A stretch of DNA of 30,034 nucleotides from CAISIP01 sp038247175. GTDB taxonomy: Bacteria > Pseudomonadota > Gammaproteobacteria > Burkholderiales > Burkholderiaceae_C. Positions 17,272 through 24,042 of this stretch are shown piece by piece. A program made the position numbers and the translations under genes. The stretch spans positions 1-30,034 of the forward strand of contig JBBRVD010000024.1 in the NCBI GenBank assembly GCA_038247175.1, written 5' to 3'. How positions within the stretch are numbered: the first letter of the stretch is position 1; each line of letters begins with the position of its first letter. Below the pieces are notes generated by a model that searched no databases, was not told the origin of the DNA, and was given only the letters and a program-made list of their open reading frames with translations.

Positions 17272-18503
17272 ACCTGGTCCAGGTCCCTCACGAGTCGATC
17301 GTGATCGGCCAACCGTTGGTGTTTTCGTTGCGCGACGAGACCGGCGCGCTGCTGGCGCGCAAAGGCTACGTCATCGTGTCTCGGGACGACCTGGAGGCGG
17401 TACGCGGGCGCGGCAAGGGTTTCTTCGTCGATGTCTCCGAGTCCGAGCAACACCAGAAGGCCTTCGTCGGCAAGTTGCACGAACTGGTGCGCGACGAACG
17501 CACGCTGGGCAAGATTGCGCAGGCGCAGCTGACTGTCCGCGAATTGACCCCGGCGCGCAACCGCACGTTGGGCGACGAACCTGACTGGCTCGACCTGCAG
17601 GTGCAGGGCAACCGCCTGCTGCGAGACCTCGATGGCGAGCATTTCGCCGATGCGCTGGAACGTCTGCATGCGCGCCTGAGCCAGCAGTCCCGGCGCAACC
17701 CGGACGGTGCACTGTTCGCGCTGTTTCACCTAGCGGCCAGCGAAATCGAGCTCTACAGCGCCACACATTCCATGCTGGTCAGTGTGATCTGCAGCCTGGC
17801 CGCGCGCGACGTGCTGGGCTGGCCGCCGGAGATGGAGGAAACCCTGTGCAAGGCCGCTCTGACGATGAACATCTCGATGACCGAGATCCAGGACCAGCTG
17901 GCCTCGCAGAGCGATCCGCCGACGCCGGCGCAACGTGAGCTGATCGAACGGCACGCGAGCCGGTCTGCCGAGTTGCTGCGCAGTTTTGGCCTGAGAGACG
18001 CCGATTGCCTGGAGGCGGTGCGCGATCACCACAATACCGGCCCCGGCGCAATGGGTTCGCGCAGTCGCGGCCAGCGCATGGCGCGGCTGCTGCAACGGGC
18101 CGACAAGTTCGCAGCCCATCTGTCGCCGCGCGCCTCGCGCCGGCCCGACTCGGCGGCAGCAGCGATGCAGGCGATCTATTTCGACGAGGAACGCGCCATC
18201 GACGAGGCCGGAGCCGCACTGATCAAGGCCGTGGGTGTGTACTCGCCCGGAGCCTTGGTGCGGCTGGCCAACCAGGAGATCGCAGTCGTGGTGCGGCGCG
18301 GCGCCAACACCACCATGCCGCGCGTGGCGGTGCTGGTCAACCCGCAGGGCATCGCCACCGGCGAACATGCGATCCGCGACACCAGCGCGCGGGACTTCCG
18401 CATCGTCAGCGGCGTCGCATTGGGCGAGTGCAAGGTCAAGATCCAGCTCGACAGAATGCTGGCACTGACCAGCGGCCCCCTCGCTTCAGGCCGGACCTGG
18501 TAG
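17268..18503 (+). CDS. HD-GYP-related protein with degenerate active site
   Basis: 411 residues; starts inside the glnE stop (ATGA), so translation is probably coupled. The N-terminal 100 residues resemble the leader domain seen in some HD-GYP proteins. The middle (about 160-300) follows the HD-GYP pattern: His167 in YSATHS, His229 in ERHASRSAELL, His254-His255 in RDHHNTG, and Asp279 in RADKFAAHL. The core HD dyad is replaced (LTMNISM near 198-204) and the GYP motif is absent (GPGAM), so cyclic-di-GMP hydrolysis by the normal mechanism is unlikely. A C-terminal beta-rich region (about 325-395) ends the protein. It may bind nucleotide or act as a scaffold, but its role is unknown. The last 18 bases overlap the end of the convergent diiron gene. 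Confidence 0.8.
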   Translation: MNLVQVPHESIVIGQPLVFSLRDETGALLARKGYVIVSRDDLEAVRGRGKGFFVDVSESEQHQKAFVGKLHELVRDERTLGKIAQAQLTVRELTPARNRTLGDEPDWLDLQVQGNRLLRDLDGEHFADALERLHARLSQQSRRNPDGALFALFHLAASEIELYSATHSMLVSVICSLAARDVLGWPPEMEETLCKAALTMNISMTEIQDQLASQSDPPTPAQRELIERHASRSAELLRSFGLRDADCLEAVRDHHNTGPGAMGSRSRGQRMARLLQRADKFAAHLSPRASRRPDSAAAAMQAIYFDEERAIDEAGAALIKAVGVYSPGALVRLANQEIAVVVRRGANTTMPRVAVLVNPQGIATGEHAIRDTSARDFRIVSGVALGECKVKIQLDRMLALTSGPLASGRTW

Positions 18504-19370
18504 CGCGCCCGCCATATCCTGCGTCTGCTGAGTCTGCTGCGCGATTTCGCGGCCGAGCTCCCTGCGGTATTTGTTGAGTTCCTGCACCGTCGCAAAGCTG
18601 CGGTTGAACAGCAGACTGAGGTTATGCAGGATGCGTTCGACGACACGGGTCTCCCAGCTCGCGTCGAACTTGATCTGCTGGTCCAGCCAGTGTTCGAGCC
18701 ATTGCGGATCGGGAACCCGGCTTTGCACCGTGTCCTTGGGAAACAGCGACTTGTTCACATGCAGGTTGGTCGGATGCATGGCCTGCGCAGTACGTCGTGC
18801 GCTGGCCATCAGCACGCCGACCTTGGCAAACGCGCTCTTGGCCTCGAGTCCGAACCGACCGATCGCCTGTTTCATGTATTTCAGGTAAGCCCCGCCATGA
18901 CGGGCTTCGTCCTGGCTGAGCTTGGTGTAGATCTGCTTGATGACCGGCTCGGTATGCCATTGGCTGGCGCGGCGGTACCAGTGGTTGAGCCGGATCTCGC
19001 CACAAAAATGCAGCATCAACGTTTCCAGCGCCGGTGCCGGATCGAACTCGAAACGCACGTCGTGCAGTTCGGCTTCGGTTGGCACCAATTCCGGGCGGAA
19101 GCGACGCAGGTACTCCATCAGCACCAGCGAGTGTTTCTGCTCCTCGAAAAACCAGATCGACATGAAGGCCGAAAAATCGCTGTCGTGGCGGTTGTCGCGC
19201 AGAAACATTTCGGTCGCCGGCAGGGCTGCCCATTCGGTGATCGCATTGAACTTGATCGTGCGGGCCTGCTCGTCGGTCAACTTGTGTGCATCGAAGTTGT
19301 CCCAGGGAATATCGCGCGCCATATCCCAGCGCACCGATTCCAGTTGCTTGAACAATTCGGGATACAGCAT
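18486..19370 (-). CDS. Ferritin-like diiron protein (acyl-ACP desaturase-related)
   Basis: 294 residues forming a four-helix-bundle diiron protein. The full ligand set is visible: Glu46 (ITEW), Glu77 and His80 (EEQKH), Glu125 (GEIRLNH) and Glu155 and His158 (DEARH). This E / ExxH / E / ExxH pattern is that of ferritin-like oxidases, including stearoyl-ACP desaturases, and homologues are often annotated that way. The start MLYPELF has AAGGA at 19375-19379; the open frame extends 71 codons further upstream through the AT-richer intergenic region and is rejected there. The gene is transcribed away from the lipid-modification cluster and shares its control region. Desaturase, hydroxylase or storage activity cannot be distinguished by reading. 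Confidence 0.85.
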   Translation of the reverse strand: MLYPELFKQLESVRWDMARDIPWDNFDAHKLTDEQARTIKFNAITEWAALPATEMFLRDNRHDSDFSAFMSIWFFEEQKHSLVLMEYLRRFRPELVPTEAELHDVRFEFDPAPALETLMLHFCGEIRLNHWYRRASQWHTEPVIKQIYTKLSQDEARHGGAYLKYMKQAIGRFGLEAKSAFAKVGVLMASARRTAQAMHPTNLHVNKSLFPKDTVQSRVPDPQWLEHWLDQQIKFDASWETRVVERILHNLSLLFNRSFATVQELNKYRRELGREIAQQTQQTQDMAGALPGPA

Positions 19371-19417
19371 GAGGTCCTTCTGAAAAGTGGCATGTCCACG
19401 GACGAGAAAACAAATCA

Positions 19418-19423
19418 ATTTTA
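19418..19423 (-). promoter_or_regulatory. Candidate -10 box for the diiron protein gene
   Basis: Minus-strand TAAAAT in an A/T-rich patch, about 48 bases before the start codon of the diiron gene. No convincing -35 at 16-18 bases. The placement is reasonable but support is weak. Confidence 0.25.
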
Positions 19424-19468
19424 GTGCGGGCACCAAGACAAATGTGATTGCAGGGTGACCTGCGCCCA

Positions 19469-19493
19469 AGCTTGCGCGGCAAATCCGCAAGCT
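19469..19493. repeat. Perfect 8-bp inverted repeat, possible operator
   Basis: AGCTTGCG at 19469-19476 is mirrored by CGCAAGCT at 19486-19493 around a 9-base spacer (25 bp in all). It lies 81 bases upstream of the proposed plus-strand -35 and about 46 bases upstream of the minus-strand -10, where a dimeric regulator could act on both genes. It could instead form an RNA hairpin, but no T-run follows. Confidence 0.4.
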
Positions 19494-19573
19494 AATCCCA
19501 CGCGAGGCAGCGGTGTCGACCGGTGGCAAAAACCCTGCGTGACTAAAGGTAATGAAAACCTGAAAATACTGAC

Positions 19574-19603
19574 TGGTCAACAAATTACCGACAAGTCTAT
19601 AAT
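19574..19603 (+). promoter_or_regulatory. Sigma-70-like promoter upstream of the lipid cluster
   Basis: A perfect TATAAT at 19598-19603 is preceded 18 bases upstream by TGGTCA at 19574-19579 (four of six matches to TTGACA). It stands in an A/T-rich patch within high-GC DNA. Predicted transcription start is about 19610-19611, which coincides with an ATG; the confident first gene begins at 19862, leaving a leader of about 250 bases. Confidence 0.5.
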
Positions 19604-19610
19604 CTTTCCC

Positions 19611-19865
19611 ATGAGTTTCACTTCAGCACTATCCTTCCCGGCGCGTTGGCAACCACCTTGTCGGAACTTGTCCGGCCCCGCGCGACTCTGTACGGAGCAG
19701 GCGCGCTGGAAATGGGCGCCCAAACTGGCTTTCCTGCTGCGAAGCCGCCGAAGCGGTTCAAGTTTCGGTGCAATTTCGGGGTCGTTCTCTTCCTCCCCCT
19801 TGTTGACTCCGGGGCGCTTCGCAGCAATTTTGTCTGCTGGACGGCTCGACCGGCGCTGTCCATGA
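19611..19865 (+). other. Leader region with an 84-codon ORF that ends in the next start codon
   Basis: An ORF of 84 codons begins exactly where transcription from the TATAAT box should start, so it would be leaderless, and its stop overlaps the oxidoreductase start as ATGA. The product is serine-, arginine- and proline-rich with no recognised domain. Third-position G/C is about 60 percent by hand count, lower than in neighbouring genes, which argues against a conserved protein. It may be a translated leader that feeds ribosomes to the next gene, or simply an untranslated leader. Confidence 0.25.
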
Positions 19866-21202
19866 AAGTGGCCATCGTCGGCTCGGGCATCGCCGGTTTG
19901 TGCGTGGCCCATCGGCTGCGCAACCACGCTGCGGTGACGATATTCGAAGCCGGCGACTACTTCGGCGGTCACACCCACACCGTCGACGTTGAAATGCCGA
20001 TGCACGGCCGTATGGTGCGTCACGGCGTGGACACGGGTTTCCTGGTGTTCAACGAGCGCACCTATCCGAACCTGATTGCGCTGTTTGCCGAGTTGGGCGT
20101 GCATACCAGCCGCTCGGACATGTCGTTCTCGGTTCAGGCCCATGACTCAGCCAGTGGGCGCCATCTGGAATGGAGTGGCAGCTCGTTTGACAGCGTGTTT
20201 ACGCAGCGGCGCAATCTGGTCAACCCGCGATTCCTCGGCATGTTGCGTGACCTGGGACGATTCAATGCGCTGACCCAGCGCGTCGCGCGCGATGGCTCGG
20301 AGGCCCAGTTGCAACAGCCGCTGGGAGAATTCCTGCGTGAGCACGCGTTCGGCGTGGCATTCTGCGACTGGTATTTCATGCCCATGGTGGCCTGCATCTG
20401 GAGCTGCCCCAAGGCACAGATGCTGCAATTTCCGGTGGCCACCATGATCCGCTTTTGCCACAACCACGGTCTGAACCAGGTCAGCAACCGACCGCCATGG
20501 TGGACGGTGACGGGCGGAGCCCGGCATTATGTCGACAAGATCCTGGCGCATGTCCATGACAAGCGGCTGAACACGCCGGTGCGTGCGGTGCGGCGCCTGG
20601 GCGCCGGCGCCGGCGTGACAGTCAGCACCGACCATGGTGAAGAGCATTTCGACAAACTGGTGCTGGCCACGCACAGCGACCAGTCGCTGGCCCTGCTGTC
20701 CGATGCCAGCCCGCAGGAACGCGCCACGCTGGGAGCGATCGGCTACCACCCGAACCGCGCCGTGCTGCACACCGACATTTCTGTTTTGCCGCGCCATCGA
20801 CGTGCCTGGGCCGCGTGGAACTACGCATCCACGGCTGGAGCCGGCTCCGCGACGCAGGATGGCGCGGACACGGTCTGCCTGCACTACCTGCTCAACCAGT
20901 TGCAGCCGCTGCCATGGAGCCAACCGGTGGTCGTTTCGCTCAATCCGATTCGCGCGATCGCGCGCGAGCATGTCCTGGGCGAATACGCATACGCGCATCC
21001 GGTGTTCGACCGGCCTGCCGTCGCGGCGCAGGCGCAGGTCGGCGCTCTGCAAGGCGTGCGCGATACCTATTTCTGCGGCGCCTGGATGGGCTACGGATTC
21101 CACGAAGACGGTCTCAAGGCCGGACTCGATGTCGCGCGGCGACTGCTGGAAGCGCCCGAGCCGCGGCGCGAACATCAGCCACACGCGCTGGCATTTGCAT
21201 GA
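19862..21202 (+). CDS. FAD-dependent oxidoreductase, amine-oxidase-like (COG2907 type)
   Basis: 446 residues. The N-terminal FAD-binding fold is plain: VAIVGSGIAGL (GxGxxG at residues 7-12), then the acidic strand end IFEAGDYFGGHTHT. The middle has the PMVACIWSCP region and MLQFP typical of this group, and the C-terminus the FAD-contacting FCGAWMGYGFHEDGLKAGL. Members are often encoded beside DUF1365 and cyclopropane synthase, as here, and are thought to act on lipids rather than amines. No ribosome site precedes the ATG, which suggests coupling to a leader ORF. An in-frame ATG at 19646 would add 72 residues with no family character and is rejected. The stop overlaps the next start (ATGA). 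The substrate is unknown; acyl-chain oxidation is inferred from context. Confidence 0.92.
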   Translation: MKVAIVGSGIAGLCVAHRLRNHAAVTIFEAGDYFGGHTHTVDVEMPMHGRMVRHGVDTGFLVFNERTYPNLIALFAELGVHTSRSDMSFSVQAHDSASGRHLEWSGSSFDSVFTQRRNLVNPRFLGMLRDLGRFNALTQRVARDGSEAQLQQPLGEFLREHAFGVAFCDWYFMPMVACIWSCPKAQMLQFPVATMIRFCHNHGLNQVSNRPPWWTVTGGARHYVDKILAHVHDKRLNTPVRAVRRLGAGAGVTVSTDHGEEHFDKLVLATHSDQSLALLSDASPQERATLGAIGYHPNRAVLHTDISVLPRHRRAWAAWNYASTAGAGSATQDGADTVCLHYLLNQLQPLPWSQPVVVSLNPIRAIAREHVLGEYAYAHPVFDRPAVAAQAQVGALQGVRDTYFCGAWMGYGFHEDGLKAGLDVARRLLEAPEPRREHQPHALAFA

Positions 21203-22071
21203 CAACGATCGTCACGAACCCGGCCGGCGGCATATCCCGCGCGCTGCCGGCTGCCGCCGCTGCGGTGTTGCCGATGATCGGCTTTGGCGAAGTGCGCCAC
21301 ACCCGCCTGCGCCCGGCGCACAACGCCTTTGCCTATCCAGGTTATTTCCTGATGCTGCCGATGCGCTCGATGCAGGATCCGGAACATCCCGCATCGCAAA
21401 CCTGTCTGGCGCGCAACCGGCGCGCCGCGCTGAGCTTCTTCGACACCGATCACGGTGACGGCCGTGCGATGGTGTGCGGTGGCGCGCTGGCCTGGCTGGA
21501 CGCGTTACTGGTGCAGCACGGCGTCGCGGATGCCACCGGCGAAATATGGCTGCACTGTTACCCGCGGGTGCTCGGATACACCTTCAAGCCGGTCAGCTTC
21601 TGGTTTTGCCATCGCGCTCCACACGACCAGGGCGGTGCCCTGCGCGCCATCGTTTGCGAAGTCAACAACACCTTCGGCGAGCGCCACTTCTACCTGCTCG
21701 ACCAGCCCCGCTGGGGTATCCGTCTGGACGCGAACAAGCAATTCCACGTCTCGCCGTTCCTGCGCGTCGAGGGCCGCTATCACTTCAGATTCATGCGTGC
21801 GGGGCGCCCGGAGGGCGAACGCTGCGTGGCACGCATCGACTACGACGACGACAACGGCGCGGTGCTGCAGACCAGTGTCAGCGGAACATTGACGCCGGTC
21901 TCACCGCAATCGATGCGCCGTGCCGTATGGCGCCATCCCGCGATGACGCTGGGCGTGATCAGCCGCATCCACCTGCAGGCCGCACGGTTATGGCTCAAGC
22001 GGGTGCGATTCGTGCCCAAACCCGCGCCGCCAGTGCACACCGTGACCCGACAAGAACACCCCACCGTTTGA
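21199..22071 (+). CDS. DUF1365 family protein
   Basis: 290 residues of the DUF1365 family (COG3496), whose biochemical role is not established. Recognised by GEVRHTRLRPAHNAF near the N-terminus, YPRVLGYTFKPVSFWFC in the middle, EVNNTFGERHFYLL and the KQFHVSPF segment. It is almost always encoded between a COG2907 oxidoreductase and a cyclopropane-synthase-like methyltransferase, and that order is kept here. Start overlaps the oxidoreductase stop (ATGA). There is no signal peptide or membrane helix, so it is probably cytoplasmic. Conserved His, Tyr and Asn residues could form a metal or lipid site, but that is speculation. Confidence 0.92.
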   Translation: MTTIVTNPAGGISRALPAAAAAVLPMIGFGEVRHTRLRPAHNAFAYPGYFLMLPMRSMQDPEHPASQTCLARNRRAALSFFDTDHGDGRAMVCGGALAWLDALLVQHGVADATGEIWLHCYPRVLGYTFKPVSFWFCHRAPHDQGGALRAIVCEVNNTFGERHFYLLDQPRWGIRLDANKQFHVSPFLRVEGRYHFRFMRAGRPEGERCVARIDYDDDNGAVLQTSVSGTLTPVSPQSMRRAVWRHPAMTLGVISRIHLQAARLWLKRVRFVPKPAPPVHTVTRQEHPTV

Positions 22072-22085
22072 GACCACCCCTAACG

Positions 22086-23363
22086 ATGACTGCCATGAAC
22101 ACCCGTACCCTGAACTACCCGACCGCCCTGCGCCACGCGCCCGCGGCTGCACGAAGCGCCATCCGGCTGCTCGAGCGCCTGCGCCACGGCAGCCTGACGG
22201 TGCAACTGCCCGACGGCACGGTACAGGTCTTTGGCGAAGCCACGCCGACCGAAACGTCCACGGGCAGCGGCGCCGCACAGCCGGGCGCCATGATCGCGCT
22301 GCGCAACTGGAACATGTGCGGCGCAACACTGCGCTCCGGCGACATCGGGTTTGCCGAGAGTTATATCGCCGGCGACTGGACCACGCCCAACCTGACCGAC
22401 CTGATGCGGCTGTTCATCCGCAACCGCAATGAACTGGAGGACGTCATCTACGGCAGCTGGGCCGGGCGCGCCTTGTACCGGGTCCGTCACTGGCTGAACC
22501 GCAACACGCGGGCCAACAGCCAGAAAAACATCCACGCCCATTACGACCTGGGCAATGCGTTCTACAGCCTGTGGCTGGACGACACGATGAACTATTCGTC
22601 GGCGCTGTTCGAGGGCGATCATGGACGCAGCATGCGCGAGGCGCAAAACGCCAAAGTGCGCCGCGCGCTGCGCATGGCTGGCGTGCGTGTCGGCGACCGG
22701 GTGCTCGAGATTGGCTGCGGCTGGGGCGCTCTGGCAGAGATGGCAAGCACCGAATTCGGCGCTCGATTGACCGGAGTGACGCTGAGCACCGAGCAACTGG
22801 CATTCGCCCGTTCGCGCATGGCCGAACTCGCCCAGCCAGGAGGGGGCACCCCGGCTGCGGTCGATCTGCGCCTGCAGGACTACCGCGACATCGATGACGG
22901 ACCTTTCGATGCCATCTGCTCGATCGAAATGGTGGAAGCGGTGGGACAGGCCTACTGGCCCACCTATTTCCAAAGCGTGCACCGGTTGCTCAAGCCCGGC
23001 GGGCGGGCCTGCATCCAGAGCATCGTGATCGACGACAGCCTGTTCGACCGCTATATCCGCTCGAGCGACTTCATCCAGCAATACATCTTTCCAGGCGGCT
23101 GCCTGCCATGTCCGCGCGAGTTCCGGCGCGAGGCGGCGGCCGCGGGCCTTGCGGTGGTGGACGAACTCGCATTCGGCCAGGACTACGCCGAGACGCTGCG
23201 CCGCTGGCGCCATGACTTCCTGGCCAACCGCGAGGCGATCGCGCAACTGGGCTTCGACGCCCGGTTCATGCGCATCTGGGAGTTTTACCTGGCCTATTGC
23301 GAAGCCGCATTCGACATGGCCAACATCGACCTGGTGCAGTACACGCTGGTCAAGAATCCATGA
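22086..23363 (+). CDS. Cyclopropane-fatty-acyl-phospholipid synthase-like methyltransferase
   Basis: SAM-dependent enzyme that adds a methylene or methyl group to the double bond of acyl chains within membrane phospholipids. 425 residues, with the usual N-terminal lipid-interacting domain (about 1-140) and a catalytic domain (HAHYDLGNAFYSLWLDD, SAM site VLEIGCGWG from about residue 206, IEMVEAVG near 280-287, and the C-terminal EFYLAYCEAAF). It starts 14 bases after the DUF1365 stop without a clear ribosome site; ATG at 22095 is an alternative start. Paralogues of true Cfa in this setting have been tied to branched or furan fatty acids in other Proteobacteria (from memory), so the product may not be a cyclopropane. 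The stop overlaps the next start. Confidence 0.92.
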   Translation: MTAMNTRTLNYPTALRHAPAAARSAIRLLERLRHGSLTVQLPDGTVQVFGEATPTETSTGSGAAQPGAMIALRNWNMCGATLRSGDIGFAESYIAGDWTTPNLTDLMRLFIRNRNELEDVIYGSWAGRALYRVRHWLNRNTRANSQKNIHAHYDLGNAFYSLWLDDTMNYSSALFEGDHGRSMREAQNAKVRRALRMAGVRVGDRVLEIGCGWGALAEMASTEFGARLTGVTLSTEQLAFARSRMAELAQPGGGTPAAVDLRLQDYRDIDDGPFDAICSIEMVEAVGQAYWPTYFQSVHRLLKPGGRACIQSIVIDDSLFDRYIRSSDFIQQYIFPGGCLPCPREFRREAAAAGLAVVDELAFGQDYAETLRRWRHDFLANREAIAQLGFDARFMRIWEFYLAYCEAAFDMANIDLVQYTLVKNP

Positions 23364-23977
23364 CCGTGCAACAGCGACCCATCGACACGGCCAGCCCCAC
23401 CCAATCTGGCGCGGCGGTAGCCTCCCGGGGCCTGCTTCGGCGCCAGGCCTTGCTGGCGATCGCTGCCACGCTGTGCGGCGGCGGTGCCTTCGGCAAGGAC
23501 GCCCCGCCGGAAGTGCGCTCCGTGTTGCCGGCGGCAATTCTGTCGGGCAGCACCCGATTCACTTACTGGGGCTTTTCCGTCTACGACGCCAGCCTGTGGG
23601 TGTTGCCGGGATTTCAGGCACAGGCGTTCGCCCAACACCCGTTCGCATTGCACCTGCGCTACCTGCGCAGCTTCACCAACGCAACCATCACCGAGCGCTC
23701 GGTCGATGAGATGGCGCGCCAGTCCGGCGCCACGGCCGAGAGCCGTGCTTCGTGGCAGAAATGGCTGCGCGGCGCGTTTCCGGACATACGCTCCGGCGAC
23801 CATGTCACCGGCATCAACCGCCCAGGCGAAGGCGCGGTGTTCCTGACCAACGGACGCCAGACCGGCCTGGTGCCGGACACGGAGTTCGCACGCCTGTTCT
23901 TCGGCATCTGGCTGGCGAGCGACACATCCGAGCCCGCGATGCGCCAGGCCTTGTTGTCGGGCCAGGCCGGGTCATGA
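23360..23977 (+). CDS. Chalcone isomerase-like exported protein
   Basis: 205 residues. An N-terminal signal (SRGLLRRQALLAIAA, then a hydrophobic run to GGGAFG) points to export, by Sec or possibly Tat given the paired arginines. The mature part matches the chalcone-isomerase-like domain found in many Proteobacteria: SGSTRFTYWGFSVYDASLWV, then LRYLRSFTNATITERSVDEM, and TGLVPDTEFARLFFGIWL near the end. Bacterial members are not expected to isomerise chalcones; the fold includes fatty-acid-binding proteins, which fits a lipid cluster. Start overlaps the methyltransferase stop (ATGA). Confidence 0.85.
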   Translation: MTVQQRPIDTASPTQSGAAVASRGLLRRQALLAIAATLCGGGAFGKDAPPEVRSVLPAAILSGSTRFTYWGFSVYDASLWVLPGFQAQAFAQHPFALHLRYLRSFTNATITERSVDEMARQSGATAESRASWQKWLRGAFPDIRSGDHVTGINRPGEGAVFLTNGRQTGLVPDTEFARLFFGIWLASDTSEPAMRQALLSGQAGS

Positions 23978-24042
23978 GCGCCGCCGGGCCGCTCCCAAGG
24001 CGCTCAGCCCCGCAGTCCGCAGGACGAAGGGGTGTGCAATGA
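23974..24042 (+). other. 22-codon mini-ORF bridging two operon genes
   Basis: Starts in the stop codon of the chalcone-isomerase-like gene (ATGA) and ends in the start codon of the transporter gene (ATGA), thus spanning the 61-base gap exactly. The product is short, basic and without known features. It may allow ribosomes to pass through by termination-reinitiation; equally it may be chance, because the transporter has its own ribosome site (AAGGGG near 24027-24032). Confidence 0.2.

Larger units (their letters stand above)
19371..19861. other. Divergent intergenic control region (491 bp)
   Basis: The only long stretch without a confident gene. It separates the diiron gene (minus) from the lipid cluster (plus). 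It includes an A/T-rich part (about 19405-19430 and 19545-19605) unlike the surrounding high-GC coding sequence, an 8-bp inverted repeat, candidate promoters on both strands, and about 250 bases between the plus promoter and the first confident start codon. No RNA gene or riboswitch fold was recognised. Confidence 0.7.

Noticed and set aside
19646..19861. 72-residue N-terminal extension of the oxidoreductase
   Set aside because: The nucleotide-binding fold starts at 19862; the extension shows no family features and comes from the control region.
19371..19861. tRNA, small RNA or riboswitch in the long intergenic region
   Set aside because: No cloverleaf or known riboswitch core was seen; only one short inverted repeat and promoter-like boxes.
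22080..23537. 485-codon minus-strand ORF opposite the methyltransferase
   Set aside because: Antisense shadow spanning two genes with firm family assignment.
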